A DNA stretch of 29,456 nt from Eubacteriaceae bacterium UBA1433 (GCA_002329295.1 DCTT01000026.1:430062-459517), one strand, 5' to 3'. Shown: positions 1 through 7,902, numbered from the stretch's first letter. A program made the numbers and translations. Notes: generated from the letters alone by a model not told the origin.

Positions 1-1
1 G

Positions 2-1000
2 ATTTTGTTTTCTTTTGTCATTGAATTGGTGCTGTCCTTTGTACTCTATGACCCCATGAGTCGTATGTTGCTGGTTTGCGCGGTATATGTGGTGATTATG
101 GAAGAAGCGAATGTGAACAAAGGAGCTCGAGGTGCATTGTTATTCAGCATTTTTGCCGCATCCAATATTGTAAGTTTGATGTTTGTCAACGGCACGGCCA
201 TGCTGACTTCCAGCGTTATGGAAATGACGCAGCTTTCGTTGACATGGCTGCAATGGGTCAAATATATGACGCTTCCCACGGCAGTGTCTGCGATGCTGAT
301 CGGCGTGGTATATTATACGGTTTTTCGAAAAGAGCTGAAAACACTGGATGTGAAAACGCTTCATTTTCCCATTGATAAAACGCCGATGAACAAAGAACAG
401 AAAAAAATTCTTATCGTGCTGCTGTCTTTGACCATCGCTTGGATTACACAAGGGATTCACGGCGTTTCCGCAGGAAAATTAGCGGTATTGGCGGTGTTGA
501 TTTTAATGGCAATGCGATTGGTCAAACCTTCTCAAATCAAAAAACTCAATTATCGTATGTTGATTTTTTTAACGGCTATTTTTGCAATCGGCTCTTCGAT
601 GAAAGCGGCAGGGCTGGCTCAGATGCTCAATGATGCTTTGCTGCATGTGATGCCGATGGAAGTCGGGGGCATTTGGCCGTTGTTAATCGCCGTGGTGGTT
701 GCGATGGCTTTGCATATGTTGTTGGGAAGCGCACTGGGAACCTCGGCCATTGTCATTCCGGGATTTTTGTTGTTGTTTGCGGAAAGATACGATCCGCATG
801 TCGTGATGCTCAGTCTCTACATTGCCGTGAGCATCCATTATTTGATGAGTTTTCATCGCGTGAGTATTTCGGTAGGGGTAGCGCAAAACTACTTTGATGA
901 GAAAACGATATTTCGCTTCGGGCTGCCCATGACGGCAGTGACTTTGGTTGTGTTGTTGATATTTTATTTTCCTTACTGGAAACTGATGGGGCTTTTTTGA
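2..1000 (+). CDS. DASS/SLC13-like anion transporter, C-terminal part (5' truncated by window)
   Basis: This is a polytopic inner-membrane protein whose reading frame is open to the left window edge, so about the first 130-150 residues of a usual 450-480 aa transporter are missing. The visible 330 residues contain about eight hydrophobic segments. Near residue 240 the string LGSALGTSAIVIPGF resembles the second re-entrant hairpin of divalent-anion:sodium symporters (DASS, SLC13, CitT family), where small polar residues line the substrate site. An N-terminal segment with ASNIVSLMFVNGTA may be part of the first hairpin. Members of the family import dicarboxylates, citrate or sulfate. The substrate cannot be told here. 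The stop lies 47 bp before the phosphohexomutase gene, so co-transcription is possible. Assignment to the broad ion-transporter superfamily is fairly safe; the exact subfamily is less so. Confidence 0.7.
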   Translation: MLFSFVIELVLSFVLYDPMSRMLLVCAVYVVIMEEANVNKGARGALLFSIFAASNIVSLMFVNGTAMLTSSVMEMTQLSLTWLQWVKYMTLPTAVSAMLIGVVYYTVFRKELKTLDVKTLHFPIDKTPMNKEQKKILIVLLSLTIAWITQGIHGVSAGKLAVLAVLILMAMRLVKPSQIKKLNYRMLIFLTAIFAIGSSMKAAGLAQMLNDALLHVMPMEVGGIWPLLIAVVVAMALHMLLGSALGTSAIVIPGFLLLFAERYDPHVVMLSLYIAVSIHYLMSFHRVSISVGVAQNYFDEKTIFRFGLPMTAVTLVVLLIFYFPYWKLMGLF

Positions 1001-1047
1001 CGAAAGGTTCGTGAAAAAAGCGATAAGCACAGGAAAGAGAGAAAAAA

Positions 1048-2541
1048 ATGGGACAAGAATTATTGAGATTACAAAACGGGTCTGATGTGCGGGGAGTTGC
1101 CATTGCTGCAGAACAAGAAGACATCACTTTGAGCAAAGAAAACGCTTATGCCATTGCCCGTTCCTTCGGTCGTTGGGTAAAAAAACAGAGTCCGAACAAA
1201 AAAGAAAAATACGTTGCCACGGTGGGAATGGATAGTCGCCTGAGCGGGCCGATGCTGAAAGGCGCGGTGATGTATGGGTTGGCCGCCGAAGGCTTCCATG
1301 TTTACGATGCGGCGCTCAGCTCCACGCCGGCAATTTTTATGTCTACGGTTTTTGAAGAAATTCAGGCCGATTGCGGCGTGATGATTACGGCAAGTCATTT
1401 GCCTGCCAACAGAAACGGTATGAAGTTTTTTACGCGAGCAGGAGGAACCAACAAACAAGACATCAGGGAAATTTTGCTGGATGCCGAACAAACATCTATA
1501 GAAAGAGAGACTTGTAATATTTTTCCTCTGAATTTAACAAAGCGTTATGCGGATCATCTTACGAGCATCATTCGTGAACAAACAGGAAAAAAATATCCCT
1601 TTACGGGATGCAAAATGATTATGGATGCAGGGGGAGGAGCCGGCGGTTTTTTTGCCGAAATTCTCAATGAACTGGGTGCAGATACCTCGGGCAGTTTGTT
1701 TTTAGAGCCGGACGGTACTTTTTCAGGGCATATTCCCAACCCGGAAAATGCAGCAGTGTTGGCTGATTTTTCAAGGCAAGTCAAAGAACAGCAGGCGGAG
1801 TTGGGCATTATATTTGATACGGATGTGGACAGAGCGGCAGTGGTGGATAAAGGGGGACATATTATTGCGCGCAATGCGCTGATTGCTTTGATGACACTGA
1901 TTGTGTTAAAAGACAGCAAACAAAAACCAACGATTGTTACCGATTCGGTTACTTCATCATCATTAAAAGAATTTATCGAAAAAAAGGGCGCTGTTCACCA
2001 TCGATTTAAGCGGGGATACAAAAATGTGATTGATGAAGCCATCAGACTCAATGCGACAGGGGTATATGCGCCGTTGGCGATTGAAACCAGCGGGCACGGT
2101 GCATTGATGGAAAATTATTTTTTGGATGACGGCGCCTATATGGCCGTAAAAATTTTGATTTTATATGCCTCGCTGATGGAAGAAGGCAAAAGCCTATCGG
2201 ATTTGCTCAAAGATTTTGAAGAAGCAAAAGAAGCGGAAGAATTGCGCATGTATATTGACTGTGAAGACTTTCAAACTTGCGGAAATCGCGCGCTGGAGGC
2301 TTTTGCCGACTATGCGCAAAAGCAGTCGGGGTGGAAAATTGAGACACCCAACTATGAAGGTGTGCGCATTCAGGCGGACGAACAAAGCGGGGAGGGTTGG
2401 GCGTTGATGCGTCTGTCGCTCCATGATCCGGAAATGGTTATCAATATCGAGAGCCGCCAAAACGGCGGTGTTGCGAAAATCAAAGAACATATTTTAGAGG
2501 CGCTTGAGCCCTTTGAAGACATCAGACAAAAAACAAAGTAA
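1048..2541 (+). CDS. phosphoglucomutase/phosphomannomutase family protein (divergent subgroup)
   Basis: A 497-aa alpha-D-phosphohexomutase, a family that moves phosphate between C1 and C6 of a hexose through a phosphoserine. The landmarks are present in altered form: the catalytic loop TASHLP with Ser116 (usual TASHNP), the metal loop DTDVDR at 257-262 (usual DGDGDR, all three Asp kept) and the sugar-recognition loop ETSGH at 346-350 (usual GEESGH). The usual C-terminal phosphate-binding motif RxSGTEP is absent; the equivalent place reads ESRQNGG at 468-474. These changes occur together in a recognised divergent subgroup, so the enzyme is probably active, but which sugar phosphate it uses is unclear. 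The ATG follows a GGAAAGAGAG ribosome binding site. The next gene starts 12 bp after the stop, so the two are almost certainly one transcript. Confidence 0.85.
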   Translation: MGQELLRLQNGSDVRGVAIAAEQEDITLSKENAYAIARSFGRWVKKQSPNKKEKYVATVGMDSRLSGPMLKGAVMYGLAAEGFHVYDAALSSTPAIFMSTVFEEIQADCGVMITASHLPANRNGMKFFTRAGGTNKQDIREILLDAEQTSIERETCNIFPLNLTKRYADHLTSIIREQTGKKYPFTGCKMIMDAGGGAGGFFAEILNELGADTSGSLFLEPDGTFSGHIPNPENAAVLADFSRQVKEQQAELGIIFDTDVDRAAVVDKGGHIIARNALIALMTLIVLKDSKQKPTIVTDSVTSSSLKEFIEKKGAVHHRFKRGYKNVIDEAIRLNATGVYAPLAIETSGHGALMENYFLDDGAYMAVKILILYASLMEEGKSLSDLLKDFEEAKEAEELRMYIDCEDFQTCGNRALEAFADYAQKQSGWKIETPNYEGVRIQADEQSGEGWALMRLSLHDPEMVINIESRQNGGVAKIKEHILEALEPFEDIRQKTK

Positions 2542-2553
2542 AGGAAGAGAAAA

Positions 2554-3255
2554 ATGAAATTTGTCGTATACGAAGAAGTATTTCGTGCATTGCCTGACTA
2601 TTGTGTAGGGGTTGTGATCGCAGAAGAAATAGATAATACAAAAAGCAATGAAACCATCAAAGTGCTTTATAAAAATCAAATGCAAAAGACCATGGAGATC
2701 TTGCAGAATGTAAATTTGAAAGAAAGTCCGGCTCTGTTGCCCTATCGACAGGCTATGCAAGCGGTAGGCATTAATCCCAATAAGTACCCCTCTTCTATTG
2801 AGGCTATGCTCAAACGTGTTCAAAAAGGTCACCTGTTACCTTCGATTAATTCGGCGGTGGATTTGAGCAACTTGGTTTCAATGAAATATCTGTTGCCGAT
2901 GGGTTCGCACGATATGGATGCATTGACGGGCAACATTGCCGTGCGGTTCAGCAGGGAATCGGATGTGTTTTTGCCTCTGGGAGAGAGCGAAGAAGAAAGT
3001 GTGGAAGCCGGAGACTTGGTCTATTGCGATGAGATGCGTATTCGCACGCGCAGATGGATTTGGCGACAGAGCGATGTGGGCAAAATTACGGAAGATACCC
3101 GACGAATCTTTTTTCCCATTGACGGTTTTGCAAACAGCAACAAAGAAGCTGTATTGGCAGCGGCTGAAGAGCTGGAAGCGTTGTTGAAAACGCATTTTCA
3201 CTGTGAAACGAAAAGAGGCTTTGTGGACAGAGAGCATCCCGAAAGCATTCTTTAA
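2554..3255 (+). CDS. B3/B4 tRNA-binding-domain protein (PheRS beta-like, COG3382 type)
   Basis: A 233-aa soluble protein made essentially of the B3/B4 domain found in the beta subunit of phenylalanyl-tRNA synthetase. Family-type features are the segment around residues 60-110 (PYRQAMQAVGINPNKYPSS, then PSINSAVDLSNLVSMKY) and a later glycine- and aspartate-rich stretch. In PheRS this domain takes part in tRNA contacts and editing. Stand-alone versions are widespread in bacteria and their role is not well fixed; trans-editing of mischarged tRNA has been discussed for related free domains. It lies 12 bp downstream of the phosphohexomutase with its own GGAAGAG ribosome binding site, so it is the last gene of that unit. 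No catalytic residues can be named from sequence alone. Confidence 0.8.
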   Translation: MKFVVYEEVFRALPDYCVGVVIAEEIDNTKSNETIKVLYKNQMQKTMEILQNVNLKESPALLPYRQAMQAVGINPNKYPSSIEAMLKRVQKGHLLPSINSAVDLSNLVSMKYLLPMGSHDMDALTGNIAVRFSRESDVFLPLGESEEESVEAGDLVYCDEMRIRTRRWIWRQSDVGKITEDTRRIFFPIDGFANSNKEAVLAAAEELEALLKTHFHCETKRGFVDREHPESIL

Positions 3256-3302
3256 ACAGGGACAATCCGTTTGATAAAAAGTAAATGCATACCATCGTTG
3301 TG

Positions 3303-3308
3303 TATAAT
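3303..3308 (+). promoter_or_regulatory. -10 box (TATAAT) upstream of MBL-fold gene
   Basis: A consensus TATAAT lies 170 bp upstream of the MBL-fold hydrolase and 48 bp after the previous stop. No good -35 box lies at 16-18 bp; a TTGATA at 3271-3276 is too far away (26 bp). If it is used, the transcript carries a leader of about 165 nt. Confidence 0.45.
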
Positions 3309-3314
3309 AAAGTC

Positions 3315-3481
3315 GGACAAAGAGGGTGGCGAAAGTCCTTTATTGTAAAGGTTGAGATTATGGAGAGCCTTTTGCTTTCACAACGTGTTTCAAGAAAGTA
3401 AAAATGGAATAGGGCAGGATGCTCTCATGTCCAGAGCAAAAAAAACGAAATGAAAATTGATTAAGAAACAGGAGAGCGAAA
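3315..3481 (+). promoter_or_regulatory. candidate structured 5' leader of the MBL-fold gene
   Basis: The leader holds a perfect 6-bp hairpin, CCTTTA-TTG-TAAAGG, at 3337-3351. It also has one GCTCTC at 3421-3426 that can pair with GAGAGC at 3363-3368, with AGAGC at 3433-3437, or with GAGAGC at 3472-3477, which overlaps the ribosome binding site. GGACA at 3315-3319 can pair with TGTCC at 3428-3432. These competing pairings have the layout of a translational switch. No known riboswitch consensus was recognised and short complementarities can arise by chance. Confidence 0.3.
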
Positions 3482-4312
3482 ATGAAAATAACGGTATTGG
3501 CGGAAAATCAAGCCTTGTGTGATAAACTGAAAGCCGAACACGGGTTGAGTTTGTGGATAGAAACAAAAAAGCATACGATTCTTTTTGACGTTGGTGCAGG
3601 AGAGCTGTTTTATGACAATGCGAAAAAACTGGGTATTGACATTGCACAAGCGGACACTATGATTTTGTCCCATGACCATTATGATCACGGCGGAGGTCTC
3701 AAGACATTTTTGCAGGTAAATGAAAAAGCAAAAATATATATGCAACAAGAAGTGTTCGGGCAGCGCTATGCCAAAGACACAAACGGCGCCATGACAGAAA
3801 TCGGACTGGACAAAAGCCTGCAGGGCAATGATCGTTTTGTGTTTGTTCAAGATGAGTTGGTGATAGATGAAGAACTGACGATTTTTGCCGATGTGGACAC
3901 CGATATCATGGCGCCCACGGGCAACGCCAGGCTGTTTATGCAGTCAAAAGGTGCGTTGAAGGCGGATGATTTTGTCCACGAACAGAATTTGTTGCTTTCT
4001 TACGGTACGAAAAAAGTATTGTTTACCGGGTGTGCTCATCGCGGTATTGTCAATATTCTTGAACATGTCTACAGGCAAACGGGTCGCTATGCCGATGTGG
4101 TGATCGGAGGGTTTCACTTATTTGATTTGAATGTGCAATATGCCGTTGACGAAGAAAACATCCGACAAATCGGTCGCTATATGCAAAAAACGGGCAAAAT
4201 GTATTATACCGGACATTGTACGGGACAGGATGCTTATGAGGTGCTCAAAGAAATGTTGTGCGCAAAAATAGAGCCTTTGTGTGCCGGCAGCATCATTATC
4301 ATTGATGAATAA
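3482..4312 (+). CDS. MBL-fold metallohydrolase (COG1237 type)
   Basis: A 276-aa metallo-beta-lactamase-fold protein. The zinc-binding motif reads SHDHYDHGGG with His64, His66, Asp68 and His69. Later family landmarks are GCAHRGIVNI, GGFHLF and GHCTG with His245. The N-terminal GLSLWIE and this motif set match the group annotated as 7,8-dihydropterin-6-methyl-4-(beta-D-ribofuranosyl)-aminobenzene-5'-phosphate synthase-like. That name comes from one archaeal member, and bacterial members have no settled substrate. The protein has no signal peptide and should be cytoplasmic. The start is the ATG after GGAGAGCG. It is preceded by a 226-bp gap with its own -10 box and a possible regulatory leader, so it is probably transcribed on its own. 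Confidence 0.85.
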   Translation: MKITVLAENQALCDKLKAEHGLSLWIETKKHTILFDVGAGELFYDNAKKLGIDIAQADTMILSHDHYDHGGGLKTFLQVNEKAKIYMQQEVFGQRYAKDTNGAMTEIGLDKSLQGNDRFVFVQDELVIDEELTIFADVDTDIMAPTGNARLFMQSKGALKADDFVHEQNLLLSYGTKKVLFTGCAHRGIVNILEHVYRQTGRYADVVIGGFHLFDLNVQYAVDEENIRQIGRYMQKTGKMYYTGHCTGQDAYEVLKEMLCAKIEPLCAGSIIIIDE

Positions 4313-4381
4313 ACATTGGTATTCCCCGGGAAATTGTTGTAAAAAAATGTAAAGAAACTTTTCTTCGCAGGCAAAGCGGTA

Positions 4382-4387
4382 TATAAT
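4382..4387 (+). promoter_or_regulatory. -10 box for the small membrane protein gene
   Basis: A TATAAT lies 56 bp before the ATG at 4444. The -35 region at 17 bp is only a weak T-rich match. Its position between two same-strand genes suggests separate expression of the small membrane protein. Confidence 0.4.
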
Positions 4388-4443
4388 AGACAACAACACA
4401 GATGTGACGTTTAAAAAAACAAAACAATGAATTGAGGAAACAA

Positions 4444-4791
4444 ATGAACACACTGAAAAAACTCTTGGCGTTGATTTTGCTGTTGGTGGCGTTGTTGATT
4501 GCGGGGTATACGGTTTTTGTTCATGAAAATCGTTTTGTTACGATATTGCTTTTGGTTTCTGCAGCGTTGAATCTGATATTGGCGCTGATTTTGTGGATTC
4601 AATCAAAGATGAAAACGCGCAAAGAAAGAGCGGAGAGGAAAGAAAAGATTCTTTTGGAAAAAGAAGGAAAGCCGGAAGCAAAAGAAGAAACAGTCTTTGA
4701 ACAGCAGACGGATGTCACTGATGTTCAACAAGCAGAGGCAACGGAGAAAAAAGAAGAATTGCAGCAAGAGAATGCCTCGGAAGAAAAATAA
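4444..4791 (+). CDS. small two-helix membrane protein with charged coiled-coil tail
   Basis: A 115-aa protein of unknown function. Two hydrophobic helices at about residues 8-28 and 35-57 are followed by a Lys/Glu/Gln-rich tail of about 55 residues, with basic residues just after the second helix and strongly acidic repeats beyond. The expected topology is a hairpin with both ends in the cytoplasm and a probably helical or disordered tail. The layout recalls LapA-like and other small envelope proteins, but no family motif was recognised. The ATG at 4444 is chosen over an upstream in-frame TTG at 4432 because GAGGAAA at 4434-4440 is well placed for it. A strong terminator follows directly, so it is a single-gene unit. 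Confidence 0.65.
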   Translation: MNTLKKLLALILLLVALLIAGYTVFVHENRFVTILLLVSAALNLILALILWIQSKMKTRKERAERKEKILLEKEGKPEAKEETVFEQQTDVTDVQQAEATEKKEELQQENASEEK

Positions 4792-4794
4792 CCC

Positions 4795-4820
4795 AAAGAC
4801 TGCAGAGGCAGTCTTTTTTT
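4795..4820 (+). terminator. intrinsic terminator
   Basis: Perfect 9-bp stem AAAGACTGC / GCAGTCTTT with loop AGAG, ending in a run of seven T. It directly follows the stop of the small membrane protein gene. Confidence 0.9.
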
Positions 4821-4851
4821 ATAGCAAAGCAAAATTCGGAGTTAGGAACAA

Positions 4852-5751
4852 ATGAAAAACGAACAAAACAATCAACTTATGCAAAACAATATTTTTGATA
4901 CGGCCCTCATTTTTGAAGGCGGAGGGATGCGAGCGAGTTATACGGCGGGGGTAGTCAATACGCTGCTGGAAAACGAGCTGTATTTTGATTTTGTGGCGGG
5001 GATTTCTGCCGGCGCCAGTCATAGCGTAAATTATTTGTCTCGTGACCCAATAAGAGCACGGCGGTGTTTTATCGATATTGTCAAAGATCCAAACTTTGGC
5101 GGCAAATGGCATATGATGCGTGGCAGAGGATATTTTAATGCCCATTGGATTTATGAGCAGGTAGGATTGCCGACGGGGATTATGCCCTTTGACTTTGTTT
5201 CTTTTCAGCGAAATCCTGCAACACTGCGTATCGGAGCTTTGGAGCGAGAAAGCGGAAAGTTGATTTATTGGAAAGGGGAAGAAATGTCTGACGTGTTGGA
5301 TTTGATGCGCAAAGTGCGCACTTCTTCGACGATTCCGTTTTTTATGCCGCCAATTGCCATTGACGGAAAGGTCTATGTGGACGGCGGATTGGCCGGCGGC
5401 ATTGCATTGGACATCGCCAAGGAACAAGGATATCAAAAATTTTTTATCGTGCGCACACGGACAAAAGAATATCGCAAAAAACCGTTGAGATATGAAAGCC
5501 TCTTGCGGTGGTATTTTAGAAAATATCCAAAAATGTTGCATGTTATGTTGGAAAGATATAAAAAATATAATGATACGCTGGAAGAAATAGATCAATTAAA
5601 ACAACAGGGAAAAGCATACGTATTTATACCGCAAATCATGCCGGTGGGAAGCATGGAAACAAAGTATGAAAAATTGGCGCAAAGTTATGAAATGGGGTAT
5701 GCGCAGGCGCAAAGCGAACTGCCGCAATGGAAATCATTTTTAAGCAGGTAA
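4852..5751 (+). CDS. patatin-like phospholipase/acyl hydrolase
   Basis: A 299-aa serine lipid acyl hydrolase of the patatin family (YjjU-like branch). The oxyanion-hole motif GGGMR is at 23-27, the nucleophile elbow GISAG at 50-54 gives Ser52, and the DGG motif at 177-179 gives the catalytic Asp177, so the Ser-Asp dyad is complete. Such enzymes deacylate phospholipids or related esters near the membrane; the natural substrate of this branch is not established. There is no signal peptide, so it is cytoplasmic or membrane-associated from inside. The ATG has GGAGTTAGGA upstream. The next gene starts 3 bp after the stop. It therefore heads a compact cluster with the GNAT, the broken methyltransferase and the EamA gene. 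Confidence 0.9.
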   Translation: MKNEQNNQLMQNNIFDTALIFEGGGMRASYTAGVVNTLLENELYFDFVAGISAGASHSVNYLSRDPIRARRCFIDIVKDPNFGGKWHMMRGRGYFNAHWIYEQVGLPTGIMPFDFVSFQRNPATLRIGALERESGKLIYWKGEEMSDVLDLMRKVRTSSTIPFFMPPIAIDGKVYVDGGLAGGIALDIAKEQGYQKFFIVRTRTKEYRKKPLRYESLLRWYFRKYPKMLHVMLERYKKYNDTLEEIDQLKQQGKAYVFIPQIMPVGSMETKYEKLAQSYEMGYAQAQSELPQWKSFLSR

Positions 5752-5754
5752 AAT

Positions 5755-6360
5755 ATGGATAAGACAGAAAAAATATCAAGAGAAGGGAAAAACAACAAGG
5801 CGGAAATACTCTTTATACGCCACACCCGATTGGAAGAGCTGGATTGCGTGATGGAACTCTACGAAAAAGCCAGACGATTTATGGCTCAGTGCGGGAACGC
5901 TTCTCAATGGGCGGGAGGTTATCCCGAAAGAGAATTGGTGATACAAGATATCCATGAACAAAACAGTTATGTTTGTTTGGCTGATAAAGGAATTGTCGGC
6001 GTATTTTATTTTGCGCCGGGGCCGGATGAAACCTATGAGGTTATTACGCAGGGCAGTTGGCTCAACGAGGAGTCTTATGCCGTTATTCACCGCATCGCCA
6101 TTGGTGAGCCGGGTAAGGGAATAGCGGCTTTTTGTTATGACTGGTGCATGGAAAGATGTGACAACCTGCGTATTGATACCCATGCCAATAACATTGCCAT
6201 GCAGCGTTCTTTGGCAAAGAGCGGATTTATTGCCTGCGGAATCATCTATATCGGTACCGGAAAAGACGATCAAAGAATCGCTTATCACAAAGTAAAAACC
6301 GCCACCGGGATCGTTGCGTCAAAACAAAAAAACGGCAAAGAAGATGAGCAGCTGACATGA
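5755..6360 (+). CDS. GNAT-family N-acetyltransferase
   Basis: A 201-aa acetyl-CoA-dependent N-acyltransferase. After about 18 extra charged residues, the core starts at IRHTRLEELDCVMELYEKAR. The cofactor-binding strand and loop region is HRIAIGEPGKGIAAFCYDWC, and NLRIDTHANNIAMQRSLAKSGF is the following strand-helix, typical of GNAT domains. The substrate cannot be predicted. A further 20-residue polar tail ends the protein. The ATG lies 3 bp after the patatin stop, and its own TGA overlaps the ATG of the broken methyltransferase (ATGA at 6357-6360), which shows translational coupling in the ancestral operon. Confidence 0.85.
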   Translation: MDKTEKISREGKNNKAEILFIRHTRLEELDCVMELYEKARRFMAQCGNASQWAGGYPERELVIQDIHEQNSYVCLADKGIVGVFYFAPGPDETYEVITQGSWLNEESYAVIHRIAIGEPGKGIAAFCYDWCMERCDNLRIDTHANNIAMQRSLAKSGFIACGIIYIGTGKDDQRIAYHKVKTATGIVASKQKNGKEDEQLT

Positions 6361-6747
6361 AAGAAGATGATACAAAAATCAATGCAACCAGTATCGATCG
6401 CTGGATGGATGAGGGGTGGCAACGGGGCAAGCCTGTTGACCATGATGCCTTTTTACGGGCGAAGGATGGAGATTGGACTGAACTAAGTTTTTGATGATGG
6501 GGAAGAAAAAATTGTTTGCCCGCTTCCCTTTGATGCTTTGGCAGACAATGCATTATTGAAAAGATCTATGGAAGAAGATTGGGGGATTCGGTCTTCACAT
6601 ACCATACATACCATTGAGGAACAAATCGGCGAACAGTTGCAGGCAGAGTTTATATCGACGGACATCCATGGAGATACCGACGATACCAATCAGCTGTATG
6701 CGTACAATATTTCCACCTATTACGCTACAAGGGCCGTAAAAAGATAA
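6357..6747 (+). pseudogene. SAM-dependent methyltransferase remnant with internal deletion and frame change
   Basis: Two pieces of one class I methyltransferase are visible. The first begins at the ATG at 6357 with KINATSIDRWMDEGWQRGKP and the HDAFLRAKDGDW region, the usual N-terminus of a roughly 245-aa family, and hits TGA at 6492-6494. In another frame from about 6487 the C-terminal part follows: LPFDAL, then GIRSSHTIHTIEEQIGEQLQ, a DTDDTNQLYAYNIST region and ATRAVK before TAA at 6747. About 110 residues holding the glycine-rich SAM-binding core are missing, and the join is out of frame, so a working enzyme is impossible. Loss probably occurred by one deletion near 6484-6492. The family assignment comes from memory of its conserved ends. 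The remnant sits inside the patatin-GNAT-EamA cluster. Confidence 0.8.
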
Positions 6748-6762
6748 AAACAGAATACATTT

Positions 6763-7740
6763 ATGGATAAAGAGGATACATTGAAGCAAAATACGAATCA
6801 AAGAAAAATAATCATCGGTATGGTCAGTGTGTTGATAGGAGAGGTGTTGTTTGGGTTCAGCTACCTTTTCACAAAAGACATTACCACGGACATTTCGCCG
6901 CTTGCGCTATTGAGCTGGCGGTTTGTTTTTGCCTTTGCGGTCATGAGCCTGTGTGTAAAAATAGGATGGTTTCAAATAAATTTAAAAGAAAAAGGCTTCA
7001 AAAAGCTTCTGCCGTTGATGCTGGTTTCGCCGGTGTTGTATTTTTTGGCGGAGGCCTATGGCATTGCGCGCACTACGGCATCCGAAAGCGGCATGATTTT
7101 GGCGGCAATACCCATTGCGGCCCTTATGGCCTCGGCAGTTGTGCTAAAAGAACGCCCCACACGGCCACAGGCAATCGGCATTGGCACTACGGTGTCGGGT
7201 GTAGTGATGGTGGTATTGGTAAAGGGCTTGCAGGCATCTTTTGATGTGATTGGCTATATCATATTATTGGCTGCAATCGTCAGCTATAGTTTGTTTTCCG
7301 TATATATCCAAAAAAACACGGAACATACGGCTGTTGAAAAAACCTATGTGATGATTGGCGCAGGTGCAATCGTTTTTTCACTGATGGCTCTTATTGAAAG
7401 CGGTATGCAAAACAGATTAAAGGAATTTGTGATGCTGCCTTTTGTCAATGTGAAATTTTTGATTGCTATTATATATTTGGGCATTTTATGTTCCGTTTGC
7501 GGATTTGTTTTGTATAACCTTGCCATCAGTTATATCGGAACCAACCGCTCCGCTTCTTTTGTAGGTATTTCCACACTTACAGCGGTGCTTGCCGGGGTGG
7601 TGATTTTAAAGGAGCAGATTTTGTCGGGACAAGTGGTGGGTATGCTCTTGATTTTATGTGGCGTGTATATTGCCAACAGGGGATATGGCTATCGTCCAAA
7701 AGACAAAAAAGAAAAAAACCGAAATCATGGTGTAGGATAA
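6763..7740 (+). CDS. EamA/DMT-family transporter
   Basis: A 325-aa drug/metabolite transporter with ten hydrophobic helices arranged as two EamA repeats (about residues 15-150 and 165-310) and a basic C-terminal tail. The first repeat begins GEVLFGFSYLFTKD, with SPLALLSWRFVFAF as the second helix; the second repeat ends with GVVILKEQILSGQVVGMLLILCGVY split around a turn. Family members mostly export amino acids or metabolites; the substrate is not visible. The ATG at 6763 has a poor ribosome binding site. The in-frame TTG at 6781 has AGAGGA five bases upstream and could be the true start, removing six residues. It is the last gene of the cluster that begins with the patatin gene. Confidence 0.88.
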   Translation: MDKEDTLKQNTNQRKIIIGMVSVLIGEVLFGFSYLFTKDITTDISPLALLSWRFVFAFAVMSLCVKIGWFQINLKEKGFKKLLPLMLVSPVLYFLAEAYGIARTTASESGMILAAIPIAALMASAVVLKERPTRPQAIGIGTTVSGVVMVVLVKGLQASFDVIGYIILLAAIVSYSLFSVYIQKNTEHTAVEKTYVMIGAGAIVFSLMALIESGMQNRLKEFVMLPFVNVKFLIAIIYLGILCSVCGFVLYNLAISYIGTNRSASFVGISTLTAVLAGVVILKEQILSGQVVGMLLILCGVYIANRGYGYRPKDKKEKNRNHGVG

Positions 7741-7742
7741 AA

Positions 7743-7791
7743 CACAAAGCAAAATAAATACAACCCGTAAAATTGGCAGCGTTGCTTTGTG
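7743..7791. repeat. 10-bp inverted repeat with 29-bp spacer
   Basis: CACAAAGCAA at 7743-7752 and its exact complement TTGCTTTGTG at 7782-7791 flank 29 bp, just after the EamA stop and just before the HydS promoter. No T-tract follows, so it is not a standard terminator. It could be an mRNA 3'-end structure or a regulator site; the role is open. Confidence 0.4.
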
Positions 7792-7826
7792 CCTTGTCAA
7801 AAGCAGGACAGGCAGAAAAAATCCGG

Positions 7827-7856
7827 TTGACGTTAAAGTGGTTGAATGCATATAAT
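7827..7856 (+). promoter_or_regulatory. promoter of the HydS-like / SpoIIE pair
   Basis: TTGACG at 7827-7832 and TATAAT at 7851-7856 are separated by 18 bp, an almost consensus sigma-A promoter. It lies 47 bp before the chosen start at 7903. An in-frame ATG at 7846 lies upstream of the -10 box and so cannot be the start of this transcript. Confidence 0.75.
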
Positions 7857-7902
7857 AAACCAGAAAGCTAGAGGAAAACAATACATACAAAGCGGGATTT
7901 TT

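Noticed and set aside
3303..3481. Known riboswitch class upstream of the MBL-fold gene
   Set aside because: No match by eye to fluoride, guanidine, ZTP, preQ1, THF or Moco patterns; kept only as an unclassified candidate leader.
4819..5595. Long minus-strand open frame of about 258 codons
   Set aside because: It lies entirely opposite the patatin gene, which has all catalytic motifs; the minus-strand product shows no family pattern.
7846..7902. Longer N-terminus for the HydS-like protein from the ATG at 7846
   Set aside because: This ATG lies upstream of the TATAAT at 7851-7856 and so cannot be on the transcript; it also has no ribosome binding site.
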